64,000 nt of DNA, taken from assembly GCA_030549335.1 (NCBI GenBank), contig JAUKPH010000017.1, forward strand, positions 2,411,001 through 2,475,000, read 5' to 3'. Position 1 is the stretch's first letter. Every line of letters starts with the position of its first letter. The notes below the pieces were generated by a model. It worked only from the letters and a program-made list of their open reading frames with translations. It was not told where the DNA came from and ran no database searches. Position numbers and translations under genes: made by a program. This stretch comes from Pontederia crassipes (lineage: Eukaryota; Streptophyta; Magnoliopsida; Commelinales; Pontederiaceae). Positions 21,251-34,591 of the stretch are shown here, one piece after another.

Positions 21251-22820
21251 GTGGAAGTGGGAGTGAAGTACCTAGTTTTTATCCTGGGGAGACGCGAAGA
21301 CTTTGATTGGCGTAGTTTTATCCTGATGCCGCTTCTCCTGCGTAATCTTTGTTACATTTTTGCATCAATTGGAGGGTATTCTAAACAACACAGGAGCATC
21401 TGCCCTGCACAATCTGACGGGATGATCGGACACTCTGATCATGTCCAGCCCAGGAATAAGCAATCTGACGAGATGGTCGGGAGCCTCTCGGCCTGGGGTC
21501 AGCCTTCTTCTCTACGGGCATTGGATGCTACATCCCATGACCCGCCGACGACAGCCCTTGAGTTCTGCTCAGCGCAACCACAAGTTGCGCCACGCTGCCG
21601 GCCTGGTTCGCTGTGACAGTTCCGTCGTCCCGGGTGAACCGTCACATACGGAGAATCGTTTCTCAACCCTAATGGTGATCTCCTCAGAGCATTCTGGCTC
21701 CTCCGATCTTAATCATATGGTAGAGATGCAAGAAACGGCTAGATCAAGCGCTTGGATTCAACGGTTAGGAACTACTGTCAAGTACATGCTCGCCTAAACC
21801 TACCATAGTTGTTCCCCACTTTACACACATATATTACGGAGACTCTTCCACGTGGCTCTGACACCCCCCACATGGCTCGAGCATCCGACGATGTGCCTCC
21901 TCAAACCATCCCCTCTCTTAACCTCCCTCCTTCACCTTCACCCTCACATAACGCATCTACCCCAAATATTATTTTTCCCACTACTGTTAGAGACTCCTTT
22001 GCCTCTGTTCAGCTCGTACCTTCTTCAATAGCCCCTTCCCACCTCGATGCCCTAACTCACTCCACTTCCGTTCACTCCCCACTTTGGTTGTGAGCAAAAC
22101 TTTGGCTCTTGGACACCATGATAGTTTTGTTGAGATCGTTCAGGAGCGCCTGTCAAAAAATGTGGAAATAACACAAGAGGAGTCTGACACCGAAGAAAAG
22201 CCAATGGAAGAAGAATACTTGAGCCGCCGCCATCACGATCGGAAGTCAAGGGTAACCGGCTGTGGAAAAAAGTTGATGTTGTTGTGCCACCGACGTTTAA
22301 AAACAAGCACAAGCCGGCACAACATAAAGGTAAAAAAACAAGTTGCTTGAAACATCTAACACCACTATTTCTTTGCAGGGTAGAAAGATGTCGATGCGAG
22401 GTCAGGGTACCCTCGACCTCAACTCATGAAATTGATAACATGGAACTGTCGGGGAGCCTTCAAGGGAAAGGTTCGGGACCGGCTCTCCGACATCATCAAG
22501 TCTCACCATCCGGATCTGATAGTATTAGTAGAAACACATGCTTGTGCTCGGCGATCCTCCACCATCATTCATAGATTAGGTTTGAATTGGTAAGGTGTTT
22601 TCCAGGCAGGTAGCGGCCATGCAGGTGGTATCATTTTGGCTTGGTGTGACAATAATACTCAAGTTTAGGTCAAGACTCACAATACCTCCACGTTATTATC
22701 TCTTTTGATAGCTTCTCCTTCTTACTTACTTGTATATATGCTAGTGTTATCCTTAATCTTAGGAATGATCTTTGGCGGATGTTGTTGTCCTTGGACCTTG
22801 ATGATACACCTTGGATGGTC

Positions 22821-24108
22821 CACTACAAGAAAAATGTGAATTACAGACGGTCGAAATCGTCTATAATTTCTCGAAAACCGTCGGAAATGATGATTTCCGA
22901 TGAAATCGCTTCGTCCGAAAAATGATCGTCGCAAATCAATTTTTTGACGATTGGGAAAAAACATCGGAAGCTCCGACGGAAGTTCGACTGTCACGACCAC
23001 CGCAAATTTCGGCGGTAGCAACCGTCGAAACTTTCGGCGGTCGTCGCGCGACCGCCAAAACTTTTATAATATAAAAAAAATTAGCCGGCCGCTGACGGCC
23101 AACGACTAAATTCGGCAGGCCAGCGGCCGGGATCCGACCTCCCGCGGCTGGATCCGACGGCTATCGTGCTGGATCTGACCACTGGGCCACGGTTGGATCC
23201 GGCCGCTGAGCCCTAGTCGGATCCGGCCGCCCGTGACCAGATCCGGACGCCAGCCGGCCGGATCCAACCGCGGGCGGCCGGATCCCACCGCCTGGCAGCC
23301 GATCCACGGAGAGAGGGAGGGAGGGAGGGAGGGTCACCGGAGCAAGAGAGAGAGAGGGAGGCAGGGTCGCCGGAGAAAGAGAGAGAGGGAGAGGGAGGGA
23401 GGGTCGCCGGCGAATCATCGGGAGGTCGTCGTGCCGACGGAGAGAGTCGTGGAGAGGGAGAGAGAGATGAGAGATGAGAGATAGAGATATGAGAGAGGGA
23501 GAGAGATATGAGAGAGGGAGAGATATATATCCGTGGAGAGGGAGAGAGATATGACAGAGAGGGAGAGAGATATGAGAGAGATGAGAGATGAAAGTGGGAA
23601 AATGAAAAAAAAGTGCGGGATATTTTTTTTATAATTACCGACGGTCTCGACCGTCGGTAGCATTTACTGACAGTTCGGACCATCGAAATTTTCGACGGTC
23701 CAGACTGTCGGTAAATTTTCAACGGTCCTAAACCTCTCGATAAATATAATGTAAATATACGTACATAAAATAATATTTAATTTTATGTTACTGACGGTTT
23801 GGACCAAATTTTGATGATTTGAACGGTCGATAATTATATTAATAAAATACCACTTATATTATATTATTTTCAAGTTATCGACGGTTTGGACCGTCTAAAC
23901 TTTTGACGGATAAATATCCGTCGAAAGTTTCGACGTTTATAAATGTCGAAAAATAAAATAATAATATTATAGATTTCTTAATTTATTATTTTAGTTTTCG
24001 ACGGTTGTAATCGTCGAAAATTCCGTCAAAGACATATCCGTCGCAAATTGCGAAGGATCTTCGTCCGTCGCAAATGGCCCATCGAAAATTCTTAATTTTC
24101 TTGTAGTG
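22821..24108. mobile_element. CACTA-1, non-autonomous CACTA (EnSpm/CMC-like) element nested in LINE-B
   Basis: A 1288-bp element beginning CACTACAAGAAAA and ending TTTTCTTGTAGTG, the classic CACTA termini. The flanking triplets are GTC (22818-22820) and GTT (24109-24111), a near-match to the 3-bp target duplication; removing the element restores ...PWMV-AGDFN of the LINE endonuclease. Subterminal regions are packed with inverted GACGGTC/GACCGTC motifs. The centre is a GC-rich block of GGATCCG-type repeats (about 23090-23310) followed by a 290-bp purine-rich GAGAGGGAGG tract (23310-23600). No transposase is present. Confidence 0.88.
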
Positions 24109-27086
24109 GTTGCGGGAGACTTCAACGCACTGGTCACTTTCCAACGACAAGCGGGGACAGCCATTTAAATACACAAAATTGGTTAGACTACTTAATAATT
24201 TTATCAATGCACAAGGACTCTTTGATGTGCAAAATGTTGATGGTCATTATACATGGTGCAACAATCGTTCTGGTACTGCTCGTATTCATTGCAAACTTGA
24301 TAGGGTACTCATTAATTCATATTGGTTGACTAAGTACCTGAACATGTCTCTTAATTGTATGTTGCATTGTGTTTTTTATCATTCTCCCATACTCTTCTCA
24401 ACTAACAATAAAACTAAAACAAATAAAACTTTTAAATTCGAACACTTTTGACTTCAATATGAAACACCGCACAACATAATAAAAAATGTCTGGGATAAAC
24501 GTACATCTAGCACTAGTCTTGCAGAATCACTCAATGAAATAAATAATAGGATATTAAAATGGAACAGAGAGGAACTTGGATCTCTAGAACTTAGGCTTGA
24601 AAAGATTAAGTAGGCAATTTACATCCTAAAAAGGACCGACCATTCTTCTAGTTTATCTCATGAGGATTCTATTAGGCTTAGAACCCTCTATCACAAAAAT
24701 GCTGCATTCCTTCGCCAAATCACCCTGAAAATGGTGGAGTAAGTCTAGAATAAAATGGCTTGAACATGGAGACAAAAACTTAAAATTTTTTCACCTAAGC
24801 ACCATTGTAAGGCACCGCAAAAATCAAATCACACAAATTATGAATTTGGATCAAAACACACTAATTAACAAGAAAGAACTCATTCTTCATACTTTTGTGG
24901 ATTACTACTCTGATCTATAGAAGCCTATCTCTTGCCATGATATTCCTAATGAAGACTATCCTGATCTCCCTATTTTACCAAGCTCATGGCACACTCATCT
25001 TACCTCCCCCATCACACCTGAGGAAATAAAGAAAACCTTTTGGAGTTTAGCTCCAGGCAAGGCCCCAGAGCCGGATGGATTCACACTCGAATTTTATAAA
25101 ACTTGTTGTAACATAGTTGGTAACGACATCACTAAAACCATCCAAAATTTCTTTTGTACTGGGCATATGCCTAATTATTGGGCAACGACTAATCTTATTT
25201 TCATTCCTAAAACCACTCAACTTAGAAAAGTAACTAATTATAGGCCTATTGCTTTGTGTAATGTCTTTTATAGAGTTGTAGCTAAAATTCTAGCCACCAA
25301 ACTCAAGCATACTTTGTCAGGACTCATTGATCCATTCCAAAGAGCCTTCATATATGGAAGATCGATCCATGATAACATTTTACTTGTACAAGGGATTGCC
25401 CATTCCATGGGCTCAGGAAGTAGGAAGCATATGATTGTTAAAGCTGATATGGCCAAAGATTTTGACAGAGTTTCTTGGGACTCAATTTATAAAGCTCTAA
25501 CTAAAATGAATTATCATAATATTTTTATTAACTGGATTATGCTTTGTGTACGATCACCTAAATTTTGTTGTTCTATTAATGGTAACATGTCTCACTCCTT
25601 CCCCAGTCATAGTGGCATTAGGTAGGGAGATCCTCTGTCTCCCTATATTTTCACTATAGTTACACAGATTTTTTCATCTCTGATCAATCTTGCTGTTAGT
25701 GATGGTAGGATCTTGCCTTTCAAGATAAATTCTTTTAGCTTGTGCCACCTTCTTTATGCAGATGATCTGTTAATTTGTGCAGCTGCCACTGTTAGAAATT
25801 GTAAGAACATTAAAAAGGTTTTGCACTTATATCACTCTTTCACTAACCAGCTCATTAATCCTAATAAGTCTCTTGTCCTCTAGGCGTCGGCAAGCCATTG
25901 TGGGCACCCTGGGGATCTCTACTGGCGCCTATCCTTTTATGTACTTAGGGACACCAATCTCCTTCAAGTATGTACCTAGTAGACAACATCATTTTATTGT
26001 TGAAAAGTTAACATTTATGCAGTCTGAATGAAAAAAAAAAGTTGTTAAATCAAGCTGGTAGATTGACCTTGATTAAATCTATAGTTAATGCTCTACCCAC
26101 TCATGCTTTCAGTTCTACTCATGTATTTGGTACAACTATTGATATGCTTGAAAAATTAAGTAGAAAATTCTTATGGTCGTCAAATGAGAACAACAAGGGC
26201 ATGCGCTTGATTAATTGGCAAACTGTTCAACTCCCTCTCTCTGCTAGTTTGGGGGTAAGAAATTTGCACTTTGTCAAGATGTCTATGCTTGATGAGAAAG
26301 TGTTAAATGTTCTAAATTGCTCTATGGATCCATGGACCCAATTGGTTATCAATAAGTATGGAATTTTACATCCATGGCAGAATACTAGCACTTCCAAATT
26401 TCAGGCTTGGAGTTAGCGAACCAGCTTATAGACGCTTAATAGTATTAAGGATGGTTTCGGGAAGTACATTAGTAATGGTAGAAGTACAAATATTATGCAT
26501 ATCTCATCTCATTCATGACTAGTGCGGGAATGTTTTTATGCTTATGCAATGTTTTGGTCCTACTCTTGTCAAGACTATAACTTCCTTTTGCTTGCTTGTG
26601 ACTTCCAATGATGATAGATGGATTTGGGTGATGGATACCCATGGTTATGCTATAACTAAATCGGTCTATAATCATCTATGCCACCATGTAACTCCACTAT
26701 CACTACCTCGTGAGCCTAGTTGGACTGATCTATGGAAGCTTCATACCCCTCATAAGCTTAAGATTTTCTTGTGGAAGTTCAAGCATAATCGTCTGCCTAC
26801 TTTAGATGTTTTAATACGTTTCAACCCCAATATCAATCCCATGTGCACAATCATGAATTTTCTGGTCATCTATTTTTTGAATGCTCTTTTGCTACGGATA
26901 TCTGGACCCTTTTCTCACGTCATACTCAATACCAATTTTGTCATAAAATAAGCTAGCCAACTGATGACTGGGCTAAGGAAGGGGTGGATTTAGAGCCTGC
27001 TCTTAGGACATACCTAAAGTCTTTGTATGCTTTCTACTTGTGGAATATTTGGTGGATGAGAAATGAGGCTCACTTTCAGTCCAAAG

Positions 27087-27285
27087 GAGCTCCGATAGTG
27101 ATTATGTGGGAGAGGGCTATGACTGGGTATTATGATTCTGCTAGAATTTTCATGTCTGAGGCAATTGCCACACCCCCCCTCCCAAACGAGCTCCAGCAAT
27201 GATTGTGTGGGAGAGAGTTGTGGTTGGGTATTATGATTCTGTTAAAATTTTCATGTCTGAGGCTACTTTCACACACACACCATCC
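27087..27285 (+). repeat. 101-bp tandem duplication in LINE-B
   Basis: The segment starting GAGCTCC at 27087 recurs from 27188. Both copies contain GGGTATTATGATTCTG and TTTTCATGTCTGAGGC. They have diverged by perhaps 15-20%. Confidence 0.75.
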
Positions 27286-27829
27286 CCACCTCCCCATGGG
27301 TCAAGTGGGAGCCTCCTCCACCGGGTTGGATTAGTCCAAATTCGGAAGAGTCTTTTATTGGATTTGGATTGGCTGGGGGTGCTGGCTTTATTATTAGGAC
27401 TTCTAATGGTGGTTTCATCTGTGCAGGGGCATTGAGGAAAGACGTTATGACTATTTTAAAGGCTGAAGCATGGGGATTAATGAAGATGATTCGACATTGC
27501 ACTTGGCTGGGCAGTAGCAGGTCTATTGTGGGATCAACTTAGCAAACTTGGCTGACATTATTCTTCGAAAGACCAATTGCCCATGGAGTATACTAAACAT
27601 AGTACAAAACATATGGAATGACATTGAGCTTTTGAAAGATTTTTGTTGTAATCATATCTACCGCGAAGCTAATCGTGCCTCGAATTTTTTGGCTAACCTT
27701 GATCGTGGCTTAGCTTTGGACCTTTTTTAGAAGAATGATCCTCCTCAGGATCTTTCCATATTATGTATGAGGACAATTCACCACTTCTGCTTAATAGATA
27801 TCACTTTTTTAAAAGAAAATATAAGTGGG

Positions 27830-28980
27830 GGGAGTAAATTTGGTCATCCAACTAATGGTCATTCAATTTTATTTTATAACATCGGGAATATCAAACTTTA
27901 AAATCATTTCAATCACAATTATCACGATCTGCTATCATATGATACTGCCCAGATGTTTATCAACATTTTCTCTCTTCTTCATATTTCAATCACAATCAAC
28001 ATTCAAAGGGTAAAATAATAAAAAATGAAAATATAGTTGTCTCATAAAGGGGCTACCTAAAAATAAATTTTTTTGAGTCATGTGAGGTTGTGATCGGGCC
28101 AATTAAATCGAGTTTGATCGTGCCTCGATTTGTGCCGGACTGATACAATTTACAATTTAAAATAATGTCGTGTCAACAGGAACCCCCCCCCCCCCCCCAC
28201 ACACACTAAATTGGATTAAATGTCACTTAAGAGCATATAATTTAATATATTTATTATGTATTATATATATTTAATAATAACTATTATTAAAATATATTCC
28301 CCCCTCTTTGATCTCTTTCTCTGTTCGTCCTTGCGTGTCAGAATGTCGAAAAGGAACTTGGACTGACACACACAGTTTAACAACCCAATTGGACCAATGG
28401 AGTTTGACCCTTAATTTTTTGTGTATTAAATATATAATATTATAATAATTATTAAATTAGGGAAATAAAAAAATAAAAGATCAATAACTTTTTCAACCCT
28501 AAAAATTGGACAAACAAAAATATTATATTATATGCAAAATAAACTTCTCACATTTTTCTTTCCCTGTATCTTGGACTAATAAAAAATAATAAACAATATT
28601 ATTATTTATAGCATTTTTTATTTTTTATTTGTTATTATTTTGTTTTATTTTTTTAATGATCATGATTTAAAATTTTGAAAAGTCAATCATACAGATATAA
28701 AATTAAGTTTGAAAGGATGAGAAAGAAAAATATTGTCATGACATTTTCTTTTTAAAATCTCATATGAAAAAAAAAGAAAATGATGATGTGGCATCACATA
28801 GGCCTTCATGTTAGTGTCACGTCAATGATTTATTGGTATACAAGTGATTATAATTGTGATTAAAATAATTTTAAAATTCGATAATCGTAGTGTTTTAAAG
28901 TAAAATTGGATGATCATATTAAAAATATCTCATAAGTTTGATGATAGTTGTTGAAATTTAAAATCCACTCCTGCTACTCC
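27830..28980. mobile_element. Degenerate TIR DNA element, about 1.15 kb, Mutator- or hAT-like
   Basis: The first roughly 110 bp (GGTCATTCAATTTTATTTTATAAC..., TCAAACTTTAAAATCATTT, AATCACAATTAT) match the reverse complement of the last roughly 140 bp (TTTTAAAATTATTTTAATCACAATTAT and others), giving long imperfect inverted repeats. A C-run lies inside at 28183-28199. No coding capacity or clear target duplication is seen. A partial relative lies at about 8990-9380. Confidence 0.5.
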
Positions 28981-30256
28981 TCCAACTTATATTTTGACCA
29001 TTTTATCCTTTCACTTGCTCAAGAACAAAAGAACAAATCTTGTTGTCATTTTCAAATTTATTTTATTTTATGATGATGTCATCAACATGTCATTGACATA
29101 AGGAAGGTTATCAACTAAAATGGATACATTATTGTTGGTAGGTTCTTTTTTCCTAAATTTTAAAAAATAAAATATTTTTTGATAATAAATAAAATCTATA
29201 GTAGTTTTTTTTAATTTAATGATTTTTTAAATTAATTGTAATGTTCCCTTCTTCTGACATATTTTCTTCTTCTTATATTCCAATGGATATGATTTGAACA
29301 TATGAGTATGCAATAAAATAAAATAAAACATGTGAAAATAAGCAATATAAAAAATTAGAAGTAATAAACTAATGAAAATATATGTATGCATGTATGTGTG
29401 TTTATATGTATGTATGTATGTGATATGATACGTGTGTATAGAACATTTATGTAGTGCTTCAATCATCTAGTTGTCTGTTATTTGATCAATTGTAAATTTG
29501 TTAGATAAGAGAATGCACTGGATGTATAAAATAAATCTAAAGAATATATCTATATATGTTTCAAGTGATATCAACTTATTATGGAGGCTCAATCACCTTT
29601 GATTGAGCTACAAGTCTTATGTCAGTCTCTTACAGGGGAACAAAGGAGGGACTGGGAGCCACCGATCAAACATATTCAAACGTCCAAAACTTTTAAGCCT
29701 TTATTCTTTAGTATTTTATTAGCTTTAAGATTATATTTCATTTGAAATTTTAAAAATATTAAAATTACATATGAAAATAATATTCAAAAAATATTTATGC
29801 TTTAAAATAAATATTAAAAATATATTTTTATATTAAATAATATAAAAAATAAAGAATTGCATCATATATATTTATAGACAATCACATCATAATCTCCATA
29901 TTATTATTATTACATTACATTCACATCTTTCTCTGAATATAACAGTGCCTGGTGCACCAGCCCAATCAGTTGGGCCCTTTCTTATGTCGAACAATGTTTC
30001 AGAATAAAACATAATGGGCCCTCCAAGTAGAGGCCTCCATCTTTCTCTTGTGCCACTATACGAGGAAGAAATATTAGTTGAGGAAAATGTTTCATTTTTT
30101 TATTTTTTTTATTTTGCATATGTATTTGTTTTAATATTTTTTTACGTCATTCGTAATTTTTAGTAACATGGATGGAAGCGAATATCGGGAAATAAAAAAG
30201 AATTTTAAGAAAGAACTTATATGGAAAACCATTCATGTGCTTAAATTAAACACGAA

Positions 30257-30320
<64 letters not shown>

Positions 30321-30880
30321 CTCATACATCCAAGTTATGGCTTCTATATTAAATCTGAAAGCTTGATCCCGTAGATGTCTCTTTGATTCTGTCTGCCTAA
30401 CTCGAAAGTTTTGTCCTTCGTTCCAATAATTAATTATTGTTGCTGCAAGGAGAGTTTAATTAGCGTATGACCAGGGATGCATCATATATTTGACGACTAG
30501 TCTTGATGCAAGTACTCATTGTTTCTGCATGCAACATCTTAATTTAATTGCTCAAAGCTGGATGTTTAGAGAGGGGGCAATTCACCTTTTACACGTTTAC
30601 CAGTCTGCACGAAGCACAAAAGTAAATGTCTTTACCCGTGGAAAACTTACACCACATGCCCTCCAACTTTGACATTTACTTCACGATGTTTTCTAACTTC
30701 ACTTTCTAATATAAATGTTCTTTATCTTTTAATTTATTTCACTTGATGCCATCCTTACTTACAATCGATGATTTTTCGATTACAAAACTGACGTAGTACC
30801 GACTCTCTCCTCTCCACATTGACAGTGCAATCACGTGATAAAATTAAAAATAAAAAAATAAAAAAAGCCACGTCGCATGA
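28981..30880. other. AT-rich spacer with microsatellites
   Basis: Contains a TATG/TGTA-type microsatellite at about 29370-29430 and a long AT run at 30259-30319. The stretch 30560-30860, with paired phrases about small distances between TTTACA blocks, looks like a decayed repeat. No gene is supported. Confidence 0.45.
30259..30319. repeat. (AT)n microsatellite
   Basis: About 30 uninterrupted AT units. Confidence 0.95.
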
Positions 30881-30884
30881 TAGG

Positions 30885-31287
30885 GGCTACATGTCGGAGC
30901 CCCTTGTCGGAGCTGGGGGTCGACCCTTATGAGCTTTCACCGCAGCTCGCAGGGGGAGGAGGGCGACCCCACCTCCATGCGACACCGGGGGGTCGCCTCC
31001 CCCAAGCTCATAGGGGCAGGGGACCTCGTCGGCGTGTGTGCGCCAGCAACGCACGTAGGCAAAGGAGGGGGTCCCCCCATCCGCCTGCATGCGTGCGTCG
31101 ACGAGGGGGAGTCGCCCCCCTCCGCCTGTGTGCGTGCGCGACGACGCACGCAGGCAAAGGGGGAATCGCCCCCCCCCCCCCCCCCCCACCCCCCGCGAGC
31201 TTTCCTACGTGCGTGCATTGGCGACACACACAGGCAAAAAGGGGCTGCCCGCTGCGAGCTCGTCGGGGGGGGGGGGGGGGGGGCGCA
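30885..31287. repeat. GC-rich repetitive island, left part
   Basis: An abrupt GC-rich island in AT-rich surroundings. It is built from diverged units containing GCACGCAGGCAAAGGGGG and CGCCCCCC. One perfect-looking hairpin, GCCTGTGTGCGTGCG against CGCACGCAGGC, lies at about 31127-31158. A C-run (about 31169-31193) and a G-run (about 31265-31283) occur. A piece with the same phrases resumes at 34592-34690 beyond Gypsy-2, so the island was split by that insertion. Open frames exist on both strands only because of composition. Confidence 0.65.
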
Positions 31288-31289
31288 TG

Positions 31290-31824
31290 TGTTCTAAGAT
31301 TTGTAATTTTTTCCGGGACACGTCGAGTTATCTTATTTTATGTATTATTTTCTTTTTTAACTCACTTTTATATTTAATTTATTTTCAAGAGTGATAGTGA
31401 TAGTTTTGTAATTCTGCATTCCAGAAAAGTGCACCCCCAAAATTGATCTCTACATCATACGTCGTATAGCTACCTCCCGAAACGGTGGTATAGTAGAGGA
31501 GACCCGCTAGTGCTCCCACGAAGCGTTGTAATCATTCATATTTACTTAATAAAAATTTTAAGCTTCCCAAAATCTAGCATTGTGCCTCGAGCGTGGGGTG
31601 ACAACTCATAAGAGCGTCTCATGCGATCTTTACGCCGAGGTGCCCATTTGTTCACAAACGCATTCATCGAAGAAGCGTCCGCTCGGGACCGAGCGTTCAA
31701 AAAACTGTGCCATTCGAAAAGTGGCATAAGCAAGCTTTCGCAAAATGCTCAAAAGAGCTTGCTTAGACGTTGTTCACGTTTAGGCGCCGCATGAGTCGGT
31801 CGAGCGAAAAATGACTCTGTGATA
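31290..31824 (+). repeat. Gypsy-2 5' LTR
   Basis: Shares ACGTCGAGTTATCTTA, CATACGTCGTATAG and AAGCTTCCCAAAATCTA with 34059-34591. The start is approximate to within a few bases. Confidence 0.8.
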
Positions 31825-34058
31825 AGTTTGTATCAGAGCAACTTTTCTGGGACCGCTCAAGTTGGCGTTCGACAATCAAGAAGAAATAACGTAAAACTCG
31901 AAGATGACGAATGAATCCATCGCACCGGAGAAGGGCCGCCATGAATGAGGGCGCGCCCGCTCGAAGGACGTCATGATCGCCTTCGAGCAATGCCTCGACC
32001 AGTTCCAATTGGACGTGGGCGAGATGCAAGACCAACTCGCAATGCACAAGCGGGACCTGGAGAAGACAATGAATCTCGCAAGGGTGCGGGACGAGATGGC
32101 GCTGTTGTATACATGGCTCGAGTCCATGGAGACGACGATCATGGACATGCGGGAGACCTTGTACAACGGTCTCTCAAACATGAGGTTTGAGTTGAAGCAA
32201 GAGTTCAAGACTATTCGGGAAGAGCTCAAGCGACGCTATGAAGATGGGCGACGTCCCGAGACATCCACCCCGCATAAGGCAAGAATCGATGTGCCAAAGC
32301 TAAGGCCCTACAAAGGCGAGCGGATGGCAAAGAAGATCAATGACTTCTTGTGGAACGTCCGAAGGTACATGGAGGCTTTGGACGTGACATCCGAAGCGAG
32401 GATGGTGAAGACTGCATCCTTCTACTTGCAAGATGCGACGAGTCTATGGTGATGGTGTCATTGCGATAATGTGGAACGTGACAACATCGATTCCATTGAG
32501 AAGTGGGACAAATTCAAGAGGCAGCTGACAAACTACTTCTGTCCTGCCAAGTCGGGATTGGGGGTCAAGATTGCGTTGTTCAACATTTGCCAGAAGAGCA
32601 CGTTGAATGAGTACATGAAAGATTTCACCGAGCTCCGCCTATAGAACTCCCAGGTAGACGAAGACACATTGCTGACGGTCTTCATGAAGGGTTTGAAGCC
32701 ATGGGCTAGGACAGAGTTGGAGCGATGAGATTGCCACAACCTCCACTTGCTAGTCGTCGATGCTAAGTCGCTCGTGGAGTATGCCAAAATAAGCGCTCCA
32801 CTACAAAAGCCCTCAGGCAAGGACAATGATGGGGGAGAGAAGCCAAAGTAGCAAGGAGGCAAGCCACACTACCAGGACAAAGGAAAGGGACACCAAGACA
32901 GGAGGGTCAATAATGATAGATTCAAAAAGGATAGAAAGTCATCAAAGCCTTGCTACATTTGCAAGGCTTAACATTGGACAAGCGATTGTCCGGAGAAGGC
33001 GGCAGTCAATGTCATGTATTGCCTCGACGAGAAGGAGAAGGAGACGTGTCTCAGTTCGATGTATGTCCTCAGCGCCATCAACGCCTCGAAGGGTTCTTTA
33101 TCGGCTGCTTGACTTTATGCGGACATCGAGTTGAATGGGCAAGTCTTCAACGCCCTCATTGATACGGGAGCATCGGAGTTGTTCATGTCAGAAGTGGGTG
33201 CTAAGAAGCTGAAGCTGCCACTATAGAGGAATAATGACACGTTCAAGACGGTGAACACCAAGTCTATCTCGACCACAGAAATTTCTCCTGGAGTGAAGGT
33301 TCACATCGGCAAGTGATCGGGAAGCTTCGACGTGACAGTGGCACCAGTGGATGACTACGAAGTGGTGGCGGACATCTCTTTTCTGCGACACATTGCTGCA
33401 TGTGTCATCCCGCTCACCAACTCGATGGTCATCTTTGACCCCAAAGAACCTTACGACGTTCCCGTGAGGTCAAACGGATATCTCAAATATAAGACCCTCT
33501 CCGTCATACAAGTGCACCTCCCAAAGTTCTTGAAACCCTTGAGGACTTTGCGGATGTCATGCCCCCCGAACTCCCAAAGCGATTGCCTTCGAAGCGTGAA
33601 GTAGACCATGTCATTGACTTGGTTTCAGAATCGAAAGCTCCGCATGGAGTCCCTTATCGGCTAGCCCCTCTAGAGCTCGCAAAACTCCGTAAGCAACTCA
33701 TCGAACTATTGGATGTAGAATATGTTCGACCCTCGAAGTCGTCATAAGGCACCTCGGTACTCTTTCAGAAGAAGCATGATGGTTTCCTCCGGATGTGCAT
33801 TGACTATCAAGCGCTCAATAAGCTTACGGTGAAAAACAAGTACCTCATCCCCTGGTGGCGGACTTGTTCGACCAACTTAACGGGGCAAGATAGTTTACCA
33901 AGTTGGATCTTCGTTCGGACTATTGGCGAGTCTAAATCGTGAAAGACCGGACGCCGACACAAGTTGGGAGACAACCGAAGACCTATGACAATTGAAGCAA
34001 AAGATTGAAGAATTTCAAGCTGCAACTCCAAGAACGTCATTGACTTGAGTGGGGGGAA

Positions 34059-34591
34059 TGTCCCGGGGACTTTTCCCGGGGAACGTCGAGTTATCTTACT
34101 TCATGTATTTTTCCTTTTTTAACCCACTTTTGTACTTAGTTTATTTTTCAAGTGTGATAGTGACAGTTTTATAATTCTGTGCTTCAAAAAAGTGCGCCCC
34201 CTAACTTATCCTCCAAATCATACGTCGTATAGTTACCTTCTGAAACAGTGATATAGTAGGAGAGACCTGCTAGTTCTCCCCCGAAGTATTGTAATCATTC
34301 CTTTTTACTCGATAAAAATTCCAAGCTTCCCAAAATCTAACATTGTGCTCCGAGCGTGGGGTGGCAACTCACAAGAGCATCTTAAGCGATCGAGCATTAC
34401 GCCGAGATGTCCATTTATTCACAAACGCCTCCACCAAACAAGCGTTCGCTCGGGATCGATCGTCCAAAAAATTATTGCATTCGAAAAGTGGCATAAACAA
34501 ACTTCCGCAAAACGCTCAAAAGAGCTTGTCTAGACGTTAGGCACGTCTAGACATCGCACGGGTCGATCGAGCGAAAAATAACCCCGTGACA
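34059..34591 (+). repeat. Gypsy-2 3' LTR
   Basis: Begins TGTCCCGGGGAC after a GGGGGG purine tract and ends GTGACA; it is the partner of 31290-31824. Confidence 0.8.

Larger units (their letters stand above)
22427..27730 (+). pseudogene. LINE-B ORF2 remnant (endonuclease, RT, zf-RVT, RNase H)
   Basis: Endonuclease residues before the CACTA insertion read MKLITWNCRGAF and LIVLVETHA; after it, VAGDFNAL. The longest intact reverse-transcriptase piece is 25167-25625 (152 codons: FIPKTTQLRKVTNYRPIALC, FIYGRSIHDNILLVQ, KADMAKDFDRVSWD). A stop follows that piece before GDPLSPYIF. YADD is preserved in the next piece. A 101-bp segment at 27087-27187 is repeated in tandem, diverged, from 27188, adding a second copy of the linker before RNase H. 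In life ORF2 performs target-primed reverse transcription; here it is dead. Confidence 0.8.
21251..27820 (+). mobile_element. LINE-B, old L1-type LINE, interrupted by CACTA-1
   Basis: Plus-strand order is an ORF1-like Pro/Ser-rich tail (21400-22350), endonuclease start MKLITWNCRGAFKGK at 22427, then CACTA-1 (22821-24108), the endonuclease GDFN motif, reverse transcriptase with the YADD box at 25755-25766, a zf-RVT-like stretch (LWKLHTPHKLKIFLWKFKHN, near 26730), and an RNase H-like end (FIIRTSNGGFICAGALRK, near 27385) to the stop at about 27730. Numerous stops and frameshifts break ORF2, so it is an old relic. The boundaries are approximate, and no convincing target duplication was found. Confidence 0.8.
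31290..34591 (+). mobile_element. Gypsy-2: old truncated Ty3/gypsy relic with both LTRs
   Basis: LTRs of about 535 bp (31290-31824) and 533 bp (34059-34591) flank a 2.2-kb interior. A tRNA-Met-like primer site (GTATCAGAGCA) follows the left LTR. The interior shows gag (residues like RPYKGERMAKKINDFLWNVR), a protease DTGAS motif and the start of reverse transcriptase; the remainder of pol is not present. It is broken in many places. LTR divergence is near 15% by eye, pointing to several million years at common rates. No clean 5-bp target duplication was seen. It sits inside the GC-rich island. Confidence 0.8.

Noticed and set aside
23213-23722. Minus-strand Ser/Pro/Leu-rich frames in CACTA-1
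   Set aside because: They arise from the purine-rich tract and GC repeats of the element; low complexity, no domain.
30560-30860. Possible small gene upstream of the GC-rich island
   Set aside because: The sequence looks like a decayed repeat; the 60-codon frame has no support.
30877-31377. Several open frames in the GC-rich island
   Set aside because: All six frames are open because of composition and homopolymer runs; the residues are repetitive Gly/Pro/Arg.
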